Positions 1 through 7,269 of a stretch of 27,115 bases of DNA are shown here, piece after piece. Position numbers and translations under genes: made by a program. The DNA is taken from NCBI GenBank assembly GCA_003486705.1, contig DNGE01000074.1, positions 6,400 through 33,514 on the forward strand. The letters are read 5' to 3'. The DNA is from Bacillota bacterium (GTDB lineage Bacteria > Bacillota_I > Bacilli_A > MOL361 > Turicibacteraceae). Every line of letters starts with the position of its first letter. The first letter of the stretch is position 1. The notes beneath the pieces are model-generated. The model was not told where the DNA came from and made no database searches. It saw nothing but the letters and a program-made list of their open reading frames with translations.

Positions 1-1373
1 CCACAAGCCGGGCATACTTCTGGCGGGACAACACCTGGGTAAACTTCCCCACAAATAACACAACGCCATAATACCACTTTACCACTTGGATTTAGTGATT
101 CAACATCTAATAACTGTTCACCTGATTTTTTACGCGGTGGTACTTTTCCACTCACCACACTTTGACCAAATACTTGACCAAATTTTTTAGCTGCTAACAC
201 TTCTGATTCCGACGCACGGAACTTAATTTTAAATCCATCGACAACTTTCATGCGCAATTGATTTAAACGATCCATGATGTTACTCACACCTTCACCACTC
301 CAACCGTATGAACCAAAAGCTGATACAACTTTCCCACCGTGAACAATTGGATTTAAATTAACAGCTAAATCCCAAATTATCGGTAGTGCATCCCCGTTAA
401 TCGTACACGTTCCAAGTAAAATCCCATCCGCATCTGCAAACGAAGCTAAGACAGTATCTTTAAGCGTTGTATAATTTAAAATATCTAAATTGTACATCTC
501 AATCTCAATACTTTCATCCACTTCCTTAATCCCTGCTGCAATCGCCTGCGCTAACTCTTCTGTGTACCCATACGCCGACACATAAGGCATCACCACTTTT
601 TTAGTTTCCTTTTTCGGAGCAGGGGTTGACCAAGTACGATATGTTTCTAAAATTTCATCGATTCGCGTATCCAAAACAGGACCATGTCCATTGCAAATCA
701 TATCAAATGTTAAATCTTTAATCTTCGCCAGCGCCTTGATGACATATGGCTTAAACGGTGAAAAAATAGCAGTGTAATAATAAAGTAAGGCATCCTGGTA
801 ATTTGCTTCTTCACTTTGAGGCACTTCTGATAATAATATTCCCTCTTTAGGACTATAATGAGAACCAAATGAATCACACGTAAATAAAATGTTATCCGTA
901 CTTAAATACGTGTACATTGAATCCGGCCAATGTAAAAATGGCGCCGAAATAAATTCAAAAGACTTCCCACCTAATTCAAATGTTTTCAAACTTTCAGCGG
1001 TTAAATAATTAAACTCCTTATTTAACAATTCCTTTAAATAATTAATCGCTGTTTTTGATCCAATCACCGTAATATCAGGACACACGTCAATTAAACGTCC
1101 AATAGATCCGGCATGATCCGGTTCCGTGTGATTCGTAATAATATATTTAACCTGACTTAAATCCCCTACGACTTCTTTAATTTTTTCTAAATATTTTCCG
1201 AAATATTTTTCTTTAACCGTCTCAACTAAAATAGCTCCCTCATGCGTATTGACTAAGTAAGAATTATAAGTCGTTCCATATTTTGTTTCCATAATAATAT
1301 CAAACACATCTAAATCTGGATCTAACATTCCTAACCAATGGACATCATTTTTTAACTGTACTGTTTGCACCAT
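1..1373 (-). CDS. fprA: Flavodiiron protein with C-terminal rubredoxin-like domain (flavorubredoxin), 3' end cut by window edge
   Basis: Reading leftwards from the ATG at 1373, 457 codons are open and run off the window. The N-terminal part is a metallo-beta-lactamase-like diiron domain with the NHTEPDHAG motif (His82, Glu84, Asp86, His87), then FTCDSFGSHY and ICNGHGP, which supply the remaining iron ligands. A flavodoxin-like FMN domain follows (starting VVMPYVSAYGYTEELA). The tail reads RCVICGEVYPG...CPACG, the zinc- or iron-binding Cys pairs of a rubredoxin-like domain. Members of this family reduce O2 to water or NO to N2O in the cytoplasm of anaerobes, with electrons delivered through rubredoxin; the fused domain suggests internal delivery here. 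GGAGGG lies about 8 bases before the start. It is downstream of obgE but separated from it by a terminator, so it is probably transcribed alone. I am sure of the family; the choice of O2 or NO as substrate is open. Confidence 0.9.
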   Translation of the reverse strand, partial: MVQTVQLKNDVHWLGMLDPDLDVFDIIMETKYGTTYNSYLVNTHEGAILVETVKEKYFGKYLEKIKEVVGDLSQVKYIITNHTEPDHAGSIGRLIDVCPDITVIGSKTAINYLKELLNKEFNYLTAESLKTFELGGKSFEFISAPFLHWPDSMYTYLSTDNILFTCDSFGSHYSPKEGILLSEVPQSEEANYQDALLYYYTAIFSPFKPYVIKALAKIKDLTFDMICNGHGPVLDTRIDEILETYRTWSTPAPKKETKKVVMPYVSAYGYTEELAQAIAAGIKEVDESIEIEMYNLDILNYTTLKDTVLASFADADGILLGTCTINGDALPIIWDLAVNLNPIVHGGKVVSAFGSYGWSGEGVSNIMDRLNQLRMKVVDGFKIKFRASESEVLAAKKFGQVFGQSVVSGKVPPRKKSGEQLLDVESLNPSGKVVLWRCVICGEVYPGVVPPEVCPAC

Positions 1374-1651
1374 CTATTTATCCCTCCGTGACTAATCCTT
1401 TGAAATAAATTACGAAACGCAATCGTTTTGATTGGACGACCGTCATCTTGTGATTTTTTTAATTTATCTCTACCATTACTTTATCGAATCTATGATTTAA
1501 GCGCAAAACATATGCATCTAATTTTTTCTAGTTAAACTAGTTTCTCACAATGAGCTGTGATTTAGTCGCTTAACAAGTAATAATTATTATTTACACATAA
1601 TAATATAGTCTCATCCGTGGCGATTTAGAATGCTTTTACAAATTTTTAACA
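1374..1651. other. Gene-free upstream region of the flavorubredoxin gene, with two inverted repeats
   Basis: No coding frame is convincing here. Two short inverted repeats stand side by side: CTAGTT-A-AACTAG (1528-1540) and TCACA-N6-TGTGA (1545-1560). A loose minus-strand promoter match, TTGCGC-N17-TAAAGT, lies between these repeats and the gene. The repeats could be operators for the oxygen- or NO-responsive gene, but nothing in the sequence names the regulator. Confidence 0.35.
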
Positions 1652-1683
1652 TAAAAAAAAACACGTGGGTTTTTCCCACGTGT
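1652..1683 (-). terminator. Intrinsic terminator of obgE
   Basis: On the minus strand a perfect 9-bp stem, ACACGTGGG / CCCACGTGT, with a five-A loop is followed by a run of at least eight T. It begins 11 bases after the obgE stop codon and separates obgE from the flavorubredoxin gene. Confidence 0.92.
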
Positions 1684-1694
1684 TTGTCTGATTA

Positions 1695-2978
1695 TTAGTC
1701 TTTGAATTCGAATTGGAATTCTAAGATACGAACGATGTCGCCATCTTGAACACCACGTTCACGTAATGCTGCATCGACTCCTAATTGACGAAGCTGACGA
1801 GCAAAACGCATCACTGAAGCTTCACGGTTGAAGTCTGTCATGTGTACTAAGCGCTCAATTTGAGATCCAGTAACCATGAATACACCATCTTCTGCACGTG
1901 AAATTTCAAACTTCGCATCTTCAGGCGTGAATTTATACATAACTGTTTGTTCCACTTCATTCTCATCATATAATGGGAATTGTGGCGTCACTTCTAATAA
2001 GTCCGCTGTTTTGTATAATAATTCATCTAACCCTTGACGCGTAGCCGCTGATAATTCAACGATCATTACATCTTCCCCTACTTTTTCACGGAAGATTTTT
2101 AAGTTTTCCTCTGCGTCTGGCATATCCATTTTGTTAGCCACAACAACTTGAGGACGCTCAAGTAATTTATAACGGTATTCACCTAATTCTTTATTAATTA
2201 GCATGTAATCCTCATAAGGATCACGGCCTTCCATACCTGACATATCAATCACATGTAAAATAACACGTGTACGTTCAATATGGCGTAAGAATTGATGTCC
2301 AAGACCTGCTCCACTTGCAGCACCTTCAATTAATCCTGGTAAGTCAGCCATAACAAATGAACGACCATCAGGAACACCTACCACACCTAAGTTTGGTACA
2401 AGTGTTGTAAAGTGATAAGCAGCGATTTTTGGTTTACACGCTGAAACAACTGAGATTAACGTTGACTTCCCAACACTTGGGAAACCTACTAATCCAACAT
2501 CCGCTAATACCTTTAATTCAACGCGAATTTCACGGCGTTGTCCTAATTCACCGTTTTCAGCAATTTCAGGCGCTGTGTTACGAGGTGTTGCGAAGTGAGT
2601 GTTTCCACGTCCTCCACGTCCTCCTTTTGCAATAATTGCACGTTGCCCTTTTTCTGTTAAATCGGCAATAATTAAGTTTGTATCTGCATCGTATACAATT
2701 GTTCCAACAGGAACTTTAACTTCTAATTCTGGTGCATTTTTACCATGGCAAGATTTCGCCATCCCTTTTTCACCATTTTCAGCTTGTAACACACGGTTAT
2801 AACGAAGATCAAGTAATGTTGATAATCCTTCGTCTGCAACGAATACAACATTACCACCGTTTCCACCGTCTCCACCAGCTGGTCCACCGTTAGCGATATA
2901 TTTTTCGCGACGGAATGCTACCATTCCGTTTCCACCGTCACCGGCAGCAATTTTGATTTTGACTTGATCGATAAACAA
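1695..2978 (-). CDS. obgE: Obg-family GTPase (ribosome assembly / stress GTPase)
   Basis: The 427-residue protein has the full Obg layout. The N-terminal Gly-rich Obg fold (1-158) carries repeated GGxGGxGG motifs. The G domain has P-loop GFPSVGKS (165-172), DLPG (212-215) and NKMD (282-285). The C-terminal OCT domain runs from about 340 to 427. Obg binds the 50S subunit late in assembly and couples GTP status to growth and, in Bacillus, to sporulation. The start is TTG: the protein begins Met-Phe-Ile-Asp as Obg proteins do, and GAGGG lies six bases ahead. In B. subtilis obg is transcribed with spo0B behind rpmA; here spo0B is missing and a terminator at 3211-3234 separates obgE from rpmA, so it probably has its own promoter in the 230-base gap. 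Confidence 0.97.
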   Translation of the reverse strand: MFIDQVKIKIAAGDGGNGMVAFRREKYIANGGPAGGDGGNGGNVVFVADEGLSTLLDLRYNRVLQAENGEKGMAKSCHGKNAPELEVKVPVGTIVYDADTNLIIADLTEKGQRAIIAKGGRGGRGNTHFATPRNTAPEIAENGELGQRREIRVELKVLADVGLVGFPSVGKSTLISVVSACKPKIAAYHFTTLVPNLGVVGVPDGRSFVMADLPGLIEGAASGAGLGHQFLRHIERTRVILHVIDMSGMEGRDPYEDYMLINKELGEYRYKLLERPQVVVANKMDMPDAEENLKIFREKVGEDVMIVELSAATRQGLDELLYKTADLLEVTPQFPLYDENEVEQTVMYKFTPEDAKFEISRAEDGVFMVTGSQIERLVHMTDFNREASVMRFARQLRQLGVDAALRERGVQDGDIVRILEFQFEFKD

Positions 2979-3020
2979 GTAAATCCCTCATTTCTATTTA
3001 CGAAACACTAAGTAATTCTG

Positions 3021-3029
3021 ATAATATCA
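3021..3029 (-). promoter_or_regulatory. Candidate extended -10 promoter for obgE
   Basis: The minus strand reads TGA-TATTAT about 43 bases before the TTG start of obgE, a TGN-extended -10 without a good -35. A separate promoter is expected because a terminator lies upstream. The inverted repeat CATGA-TAAGG-TCATG lies just upstream of it. Confidence 0.35.
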
Positions 3030-3199
3030 AACACCCAAAACAAACGCATGACCTTATCATGAAGCTAATAGACAGCTCTAGTTGACTATCCATTTAATCA
3101 AAATAAATCGGCCGTTTATATAAAGCTGTTCATATTACTCAGATTTCTTTTTTCTCTTATAGTATCGAAAGTTTGGCACTTTCTCATACAAGATTTTCT

Positions 3200-3234
3200 C
3201 ATAAAAATAAACCCCTAATCTAATGATTAGGGGT
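3200..3234 (-). terminator. Intrinsic terminator of the rplU-prp-rpmA operon
   Basis: Minus strand: stem CCCCTAATC / GATTAGGGG with a four-base loop, followed by TTTATTTTTA. It starts about 14 bases after the rpmA stop and closes the ribosomal-protein operon before obgE. Confidence 0.8.
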
Positions 3235-3247
3235 AATATTCATCAAA

Positions 3248-3532
3248 TTAGTTAGCTTCTGGGTATACAGAAACTTGTTTTTTGTCGCGTCCTAAACGCT
3301 CAAATTTAACAACACCATCGATTTTAGTGAATAAAGTGTGATCTTTACCCATACCAACGTTTACACCTGGATAAATTCTAGTTCCACGTTGACGGTAGAT
3401 GATTGATCCTGCAGTAGCAAATTGTCCGTCAGATAATTTAGCTCCTAAACGTTTAGACTCAGAGTCACGACCATTTTTTGTAGAACCAACACCTTTTTTC
3501 GATGCGAAAAATTGTAAGTTTAACTTTAACAT
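3248..3532 (-). CDS. rpmA: 50S ribosomal protein L27 with Prp-cleaved N-terminal extension
   Basis: The 94-residue L27 has the conserved KNGRDSESKRLGAK and IIYRQRGTRIYPG segments. It begins MLKLNLQFF-ASKKG, the nine-residue extension found in Bacillota and related phyla. In Staphylococcus aureus this leader is removed by the cysteine protease Prp; uncovering the mature N-terminus, which reaches the peptidyl-transferase centre, is essential there. The prp gene lies immediately upstream, 11 bases away. AGGAGGT precedes the ATG at normal distance. It is the last gene of the rplU-prp-rpmA operon. Confidence 0.97.
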   Translation of the reverse strand: MLKLNLQFFASKKGVGSTKNGRDSESKRLGAKLSDGQFATAGSIIYRQRGTRIYPGVNVGMGKDHTLFTKIDGVVKFERLGRDKKQVSVYPEAN

Positions 3533-3543
3533 AGTTCCACCTC

Positions 3544-3855
3544 CTATTTATTTTCTATCACAGTTATATATTGAAAATGATCTTCTTCAATGGTTTGCAA
3601 TGAAGTGATCATACCGCCAATTAGAATTTGTGCTTCATGACTTGACGGAATATTTTCGACTAATAAATAACCATCTTCCATTTTTATTGTAAGTTCTGAT
3701 TCATCTAAGTTGATAATGGAATTAGTTAAGCCAAACGATACAGCGCTCACACCAGCACAGACTAAGTCTTCACCAGGTTCACCAGCAAATGCATGGCCGC
3801 TTATTTCAAACGAATTGACTTTATTATTTTTATAGTTGAAGCTAGCTGTAATCAT
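3544..3855 (-). CDS. prp: Prp, cysteine protease that matures ribosomal protein L27
   Basis: The 103-residue protein belongs to the YsxB/Prp family. The signature GHAFAGEPGEDLVCAGVSA contains the catalytic dyad His21 and Cys33, matching the His/Cys pair described for S. aureus Prp. Its substrate, L27 with an uncut MLKLNLQFF leader, is encoded by the next gene. The start lies 9 bases after the rplU stop with only a weak ribosome binding site, so translation is likely coupled to rplU. The order rplU-prp-rpmA is conserved across Bacillota. Confidence 0.94.
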   Translation of the reverse strand: MITASFNYKNNKVNSFEISGHAFAGEPGEDLVCAGVSAVSFGLTNSIINLDESELTIKMEDGYLLVENIPSSHEAQILIGGMITSLQTIEEDHFQYITVIENK

Positions 3856-3864
3856 ACTCTAAAA

Positions 3865-4173
3865 TTAAGCGTTGATTGCTTCGATAACAACTTTAGTGTA
3901 TGGTTGACGGTGACCTTGTTTCTTTTTGTAACCTTTTTTCGGTTTGTATTTGAACACGATGATTTTTGATCCTTTACCGTGTTTTTCAACCTTAGCAGTT
4001 ACAGTTGCACCACTTACTAATGGAGCTCCCACTTTAGCGTTCTCTCCACCTACGAATAATACTTCGTCGAATGTTACAACTTCACCTTCAGTAACTTCTA
4101 ATTTTTCGATGTAGATAGCTTGACCTACTTCAACTTTTAATTGTTTACCACCAGTTTTAATAATTGCGTACAT
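3865..4173 (-). CDS. rplU: 50S ribosomal protein L21
   Basis: The 102-residue protein starts MYAIIKTGGKQ, the canonical L21 N-terminus, and ends with the basic KPKKGYKKKQGHRQ segment that contacts 23S rRNA. A GTG three codons further upstream (4182) is in frame but lies inside the Shine-Dalgarno sequence AAGGAGGT (4181-4188). The ATG at 4173 sits seven bases after that sequence and is the real start. It is the first gene of the rplU-prp-rpmA operon and is preceded by an L21 leader RNA and a consensus promoter. Confidence 0.97.
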   Translation of the reverse strand: MYAIIKTGGKQLKVEVGQAIYIEKLEVTEGEVVTFDEVLFVGGENAKVGAPLVSGATVTAKVEKHGKGSKIIVFKYKPKKGYKKKQGHRQPYTKVVIEAINA

Positions 4174-4279
4174 TTCTTGCACCTCCTTAAAATTTAACTA
4201 AGACTCGCCATCTCAGGTAATGCTTTCGCATTTTTTGACCTTGTCAGAGCGGTTGTAGTACCCTAAGGCGCTAACAACA
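4174..4279 (-). ncRNA. L21 leader (ribosomal-protein autoregulatory 5' UTR)
   Basis: The minus strand between promoter and rplU carries conserved L21-leader blocks: GCGCCTTAGGGTACTACAA, CCGCTCTGACAAGG and CCTGAGATGGCGAGTC. A GAAA-capped hairpin (AATGC/GCATT) separates the last two. The family is known upstream of rplU in Bacillota and is thought to let excess L21 repress its own operon. Recognition is by remembered consensus; a covariance-model search with the Rfam L21_leader family would settle it. Confidence 0.85.
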
Positions 4280-4285
4280 TGATTC

Positions 4286-4314
4286 ATTATATCACTAGCA
4301 TTTAGGTTCGTCAA
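4286..4314 (-). promoter_or_regulatory. Sigma-A promoter of rplU-prp-rpmA
   Basis: Minus strand TTGACG (4314-4309), 17-base spacer, TATAAT (4291-4286). Transcription would start near 4279, at the 5' end of the L21 leader. Confidence 0.92.
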
Positions 4315-4653
4315 CTCAATATGTATGGATATGTCTACCTTTTTTCAAAGTCAAAGTTCATTTAACTTCAAAAAAATTCGACAGTCACGTTCACATTGTA
4401 CTACAACTTTATTATGGACCGATTTCATTATTTATAATCAAATCTCTCTTAGTTGTTGACCTCACAAATTGTAACATCAATCCTGTTAGTCGTCACTAGG
4501 AGATTATTGGTTCACGGTTTGGGTATTTTTACATCTTTGTTTTCGTGTTTATTTCTTTTTAAAAACGGGCATCTTTATATTACAGTATGCTCGTGCTTAA
4601 ATCTTCACGGTTGTTTTTTTATTAACATTGTATTTTCTCTTATACAGATAAAA
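4315..4653. other. Gene-free stretch between rplU promoter and receiver gene terminator
   Basis: About 340 bases with no supported gene. A plus-strand frame from 4453 runs into the receiver gene's terminator and 3' end, and it has neither a ribosome binding site nor a recognisable protein. I see no strong hairpin or repeat. Confidence 0.5.
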
Positions 4654-4685
4654 AGTCTTACGCACCTCATTAAGCACATAAGACT
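4645..4685 (-). terminator. Terminator overlapping the 3' end of the receiver gene
   Basis: Minus strand stem AGTCTTA(TGTGC) / (GTGCG)TAAGACT, partly G-U paired, followed by TTTTTATC. The left arm is made of the last codons of the receiver gene and its stop codon lies in the loop. Confidence 0.7.
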
Positions 4686-5041
4686 CTTTGTATCTCATTA
4701 ATATCTATTGGTTTTAATAATATATCATCCATTTGCGAATCTAAAAATTCAGGATCATCTTTTGACAACTGGAAAGCTGTTAGCGCAATAATTTTCCCCA
4801 TGAATCCTAATTGTCTAATTTTTTGTGCTGCTTCATATCCACTCATTTGTGGCATACAAATATCCATGACCACGACATCGTATTTTGAACCACTTTGAAT
4901 CTCTGAAACGGCACCTAATCCACTATCTATGGTTTTAACATTTCCAATCGATAAGATTTCTAAAATGTCTTCCATTAACATTAAATTGATTTCATTATCG
5001 TCTACCACTAAAACAGATAACTCATTCACAGCACCTCTCAT
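4670..5041 (-). CDS. Stand-alone response-regulator receiver domain protein
   Basis: The 123-residue protein is a single receiver domain with no output domain. The acidic pair Asp14-Asp15 is in VLVVDDNEIN, the phospho-acceptor Asp60 in VVMDICMPQMSG, Thr88 in IIALTAF and Lys110 in LLKPIDINE. All phosphorylation residues are intact, so it should accept phosphate from a histidine kinase. It resembles the receivers of hybrid kinases more than Spo0F by eye. Its place directly after spoIVFB suggests a link to sporulation or cell-cycle signalling, but it has its own consensus promoter (5084-5112). No kinase gene is in the window. GGAGGA precedes the ATG at 5041 by nine bases. Whether it replaces Spo0F as a phosphorelay intermediate cannot be judged from sequence alone. 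Confidence 0.9.
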   Translation of the reverse strand: MRGAVNELSVLVVDDNEINLMLMEDILEILSIGNVKTIDSGLGAVSEIQSGSKYDVVVMDICMPQMSGYEAAQKIRQLGFMGKIIALTAFQLSKDDPEFLDSQMDDILLKPIDINEIQRVLCA

Positions 5042-5083
5042 GATACATACTCCTCCAAACAGTTCGGTTTTAATAGCTATTTA

Positions 5084-5112
5084 ATTTTATTAAGTTTTAG
5101 AAATTCCGTCAA
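5084..5112 (-). promoter_or_regulatory. Sigma-A promoter of the receiver gene
   Basis: Minus strand TTGACG (5112-5107), 17-base spacer, TAAAAT (5089-5084), located between spoIVFB and the receiver gene. It makes the receiver independent of the sporulation operon. Confidence 0.8.
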
Positions 5113-5121
5113 CAGAACATG

Positions 5122-5904
5122 TCAAATTTGTTCATATTTTACCTTTAACAGTTTTTGTTCGTCATATTTCTTATTTCGGATAAAAAACTGATTATTATAG
5201 CCCTTATAGATAACTGATTCCCAATCTTCGTTAATTAGAGTGCTTGTTTTCGTTGATAAACCAGTGTTTTTAGCGTTTACTTTTTGGAGAATAAAACGCT
5301 GATACAAATAAGGTGCTTGTTTCACAAATTTAATGGTTGAAAATAAAACATATCCTATAGCCATATAATATTGTCGAAAATCGTAATAAAATGTTAGACA
5401 CAAAATTGCTCCTAATATTATAAAGGATATCCAACTGTTTAACTTTAATACGCGTTTATATGGAAATATCATCGACAATAAATTAATCAGAATTCGATTC
5501 CCATCAAGCGGTGGTAAGGGAATCAGATTGTAAACAATAATAAATAATTGCGCTTGAATGAACATATTTTGGAGTCGTAAGTTACGAATTGTTAAAAACT
5601 GTTTGGGAATGAGACACAGCAAACATAAAATTAAGATATTTACTGCAATCCCACTCATGCTAATAAGTAAATCTTCTCTGTTTGATTTATTAAGTTCACC
5701 TGTAAATTGCATAAACCCGCCAAAACCAAAAACCCGCACTTCTTTTAATTCCCACTTTAAAACTTTTGCCATGAGTATATGACCACACTCATGAAAAAAT
5801 ATACTGATCATAAAGATGACCCATTCAGTATATCGCCCCGTAAAAATAACTAATAAACACATAAAATAAAAAGAGCGATCAAATATTAGTTTTTCAGACT
5901 TCAT
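5122..5904 (-). CDS. spoIVFB: SpoIVFB-like intramembrane zinc metalloprotease (S2P/M50 family)
   Basis: The 260-residue polytopic membrane protein has the zinc motif HECGH (38-42) in a hydrophobic segment and the second motif NLIPLPPLDGNR with Asp134 as third ligand, as in site-2 proteases. The C-terminal tail of about 70 residues is soluble. In B. subtilis SpoIVFB cleaves pro-sigma-K within the membrane surrounding the forespore and is held inactive by SpoIVFA and BofA. Here it follows a SpoIVFA-like gene by 42 bases, and the pair sits upstream of rplU as in Bacillus, which supports orthology. AAAGGG lies before the ATG. No terminator is visible after it, so transcripts may run into the receiver gene. 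Confidence 0.92.
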   Translation of the reverse strand: MKSEKLIFDRSFYFMCLLVIFTGRYTEWVIFMISIFFHECGHILMAKVLKWELKEVRVFGFGGFMQFTGELNKSNREDLLISMSGIAVNILILCLLCLIPKQFLTIRNLRLQNMFIQAQLFIIVYNLIPLPPLDGNRILINLLSMIFPYKRVLKLNSWISFIILGAILCLTFYYDFRQYYMAIGYVLFSTIKFVKQAPYLYQRFILQKVNAKNTGLSTKTSTLINEDWESVIYKGYNNQFFIRNKKYDEQKLLKVKYEQI

Positions 5905-5946
5905 AACGTTTCGCCCTTTCCGTTTATATAATTGTTTAATTTGTGA

Positions 5947-6918
5947 TTAATTTGATTGTGTTTCACTTGTTTGCGAATCATTTGTTTGTGAGTCGTTTGT
6001 TTGTGAATCACTTGTTTGTGAATCGTTTGTTTGCGAATTGTTTGTTTGTGAATCATTCGTCTGCGTTTCACTTGTTTGTCCACTCGTATCACTTGCTTGT
6101 GAATCATTAGTATCCTGGTCTGTTTGCGGATATGGCGTTAACAGTTGATCCGATACATTTGTATCATCCGACTCTTCATTACTTCCTTGTCCTAGCCCAT
6201 CTAGTGATCCTAGGTTGTCAATAAAATCGATAATATCAACGACTTCTCCATTTACCTCAAGAGCCAAATAATAATAAGACATCTCAACACCATCAACATC
6301 AAGTGGTGTCCCCACCCCAAGCGGTTGGTTCACTTCAACGTGCTCGTATAAACTCACTTGCGGATTTTCTAAAAATCCAATGGTTAACACGGAGTCATCA
6401 GCAAGTGAAAGTTCAATTGTATTTAATGTATCTTCTGTTTCATTTTTAAACTGGACAACACCTGGAACTAAACTTAGAATAGGTTCTCCTGGTTCAATTT
6501 CAATAATGACGCCATTTAAATAATTACGAATGACAACACTGTCCTTAAGTTCTTGTAACGTCATCATGACTTGCTTATAATCACTTCCAACACCTGCTAC
6601 CGTTGATGTATCGTCATCACTTAATGTTGGATACCCACCGAGTAAGTTCTCGATGACTTGATTTGTTTTTCCATATGGAAAGGCACTTAATAACGATGTT
6701 TTAATTTGTTCATACCACGCGGTGTTATCTTGTAGTTTTTGAGTCACCAAGACCCCCATCAATACACAGCCAGCAATAAGTGCTTGGATAATGAATTGAT
6801 ATGCTAGTTGACTTTTTTTCGACTGCTGCTGATTAGAACGTCGTGGATTTCGATACTGTTGGTAACGTTCATAATTTGACTGATAACGACGATTAACATT
6901 CTTTTTATAATCTGCCAC
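5947..6918 (-). CDS. spoIVFA: SpoIVFA-like membrane protein with degenerate M23 domain and long Gln/Thr/Asn/Asp/Ser tail
   Basis: The 323-residue protein starts at GTG with GGGGGC ahead of it. A basic, Gln-rich N-terminus (1-37) leads to one membrane helix (about 40-60). An extracytoplasmic domain (about 125-235) has the beta-rich look of a lysostaphin-type M23 fold (VIIEIEPGEPILSLVPGVV, then MSYYYLALEVNGEVVDI). It lacks the HxxxD and HxH zinc ligands, as SpoIVFA proteins do. SpoIVFA anchors and inhibits SpoIVFB, the product of the next gene, until it is cut by forespore-secreted proteases. Residues 283-320 form a low-complexity tail built from QTNDS and QTSDS units that is not part of the usual family. 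Assignment rests on fold features plus position; identity is probably low. Confidence 0.82.
   Translation of the reverse strand: MADYKKNVNRRYQSNYERYQQYRNPRRSNQQQSKKSQLAYQFIIQALIAGCVLMGVLVTQKLQDNTAWYEQIKTSLLSAFPYGKTNQVIENLLGGYPTLSDDDTSTVAGVGSDYKQVMMTLQELKDSVVIRNYLNGVIIEIEPGEPILSLVPGVVQFKNETEDTLNTIELSLADDSVLTIGFLENPQVSLYEHVEVNQPLGVGTPLDVDGVEMSYYYLALEVNGEVVDIIDFIDNLGSLDGLGQGSNEESDDTNVSDQLLTPYPQTDQDTNDSQASDTSGQTSETQTNDSQTNNSQTNDSQTSDSQTNDSQTNDSQTSETQSN
5950..6075 (-). repeat. In-gene tandem 15-base repeats coding for QTNDS/QTSDS units
   Basis: The 3' end of the spoIVFA-like gene is made of near-identical 15-base units, with a repeated TTTGTTTGTGAATCG pattern on the plus strand. They encode QT(N/S)(D/N)S pentads. 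Because each unit is a whole number of codons, copy number can change without a frameshift. Confidence 0.85.
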
Positions 6919-7205
6919 AATAATAGCCCCCTTTAGTTGTATATATCCTGCTTATTCTTTTCAATCTTATGAGGGTAACAAAAAAATTAGAACATTACCT
7001 TTACTCAGATTCCATCAGTTCAATTTATTTTTTATACGTTTTTTTGTTCCGTTTCAAAAGATACCGTCAAGTAGGCAACAGGTAGTGTCAAACTTTTATT
7101 CCAATATCTCCATATAATCACATCCTGTATGCAGCATCACCGGTTCAGTCATGCGATATTCACTCTTATTTTCACTTCATACCGACTACTGACTTACGAT
7201 AAAAG
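6919..7205. other. Gene-free upstream region of spoIVFA-spoIVFB
   Basis: About 290 bases without a supported gene. It must contain the promoter of the spoIVFA-spoIVFB pair, expected to be sigma-E dependent by analogy. A loose TATACAAC match precedes the GTG start, but I cannot fix a -35. A perfect DnaA box lies at its far end (7206-7214). Confidence 0.4.
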
Positions 7206-7214
7206 TTATCCACA
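7206..7214 (+). promoter_or_regulatory. Perfect DnaA box
   Basis: TTATCCACA matches the DnaA-box consensus exactly. It lies between the mreCD terminator and the spoIVFA upstream region. A second exact copy in the same orientation is at 8910-8918. Binding is not shown by the sequence; a single box can occur by chance. Confidence 0.45.
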
Positions 7215-7238
7215 GCTATTATGCGTGATTATTTTGGA

Positions 7239-7269
7239 TAAAAAAAAAGAAGTGCTTTACACACTTCTT
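7239..7269 (-). terminator. Terminator of mreC-mreD
   Basis: Minus strand stem AAGAAGTG / CACTTCTT with a seven-base loop followed by nine T. The first arm overlaps the mreD stop codon. Confidence 0.88.

Noticed and set aside
1545..1560. TCACA-N6-TGTGA as a CRP/FNR-type site
   Set aside because: The half-sites are in the opposite order to the TGTGA-N6-TCACA consensus.
4174..4182. GTG at 4182 as start of rplU
   Set aside because: It overlaps the Shine-Dalgarno sequence; the ATG at 4173 gives the canonical L21 N-terminus.
4453..4701. Plus-strand open frame of 82 codons upstream of the receiver gene's 3' end
   Set aside because: No ribosome binding site or promoter; it runs through the receiver gene's terminator and coding end on the opposite strand.
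5901..6107. Minus-strand open frame made of IHKQ-type repeats
   Set aside because: It is the QTNDS repeat of the spoIVFA-like gene read in another frame; openness follows from the repeat.
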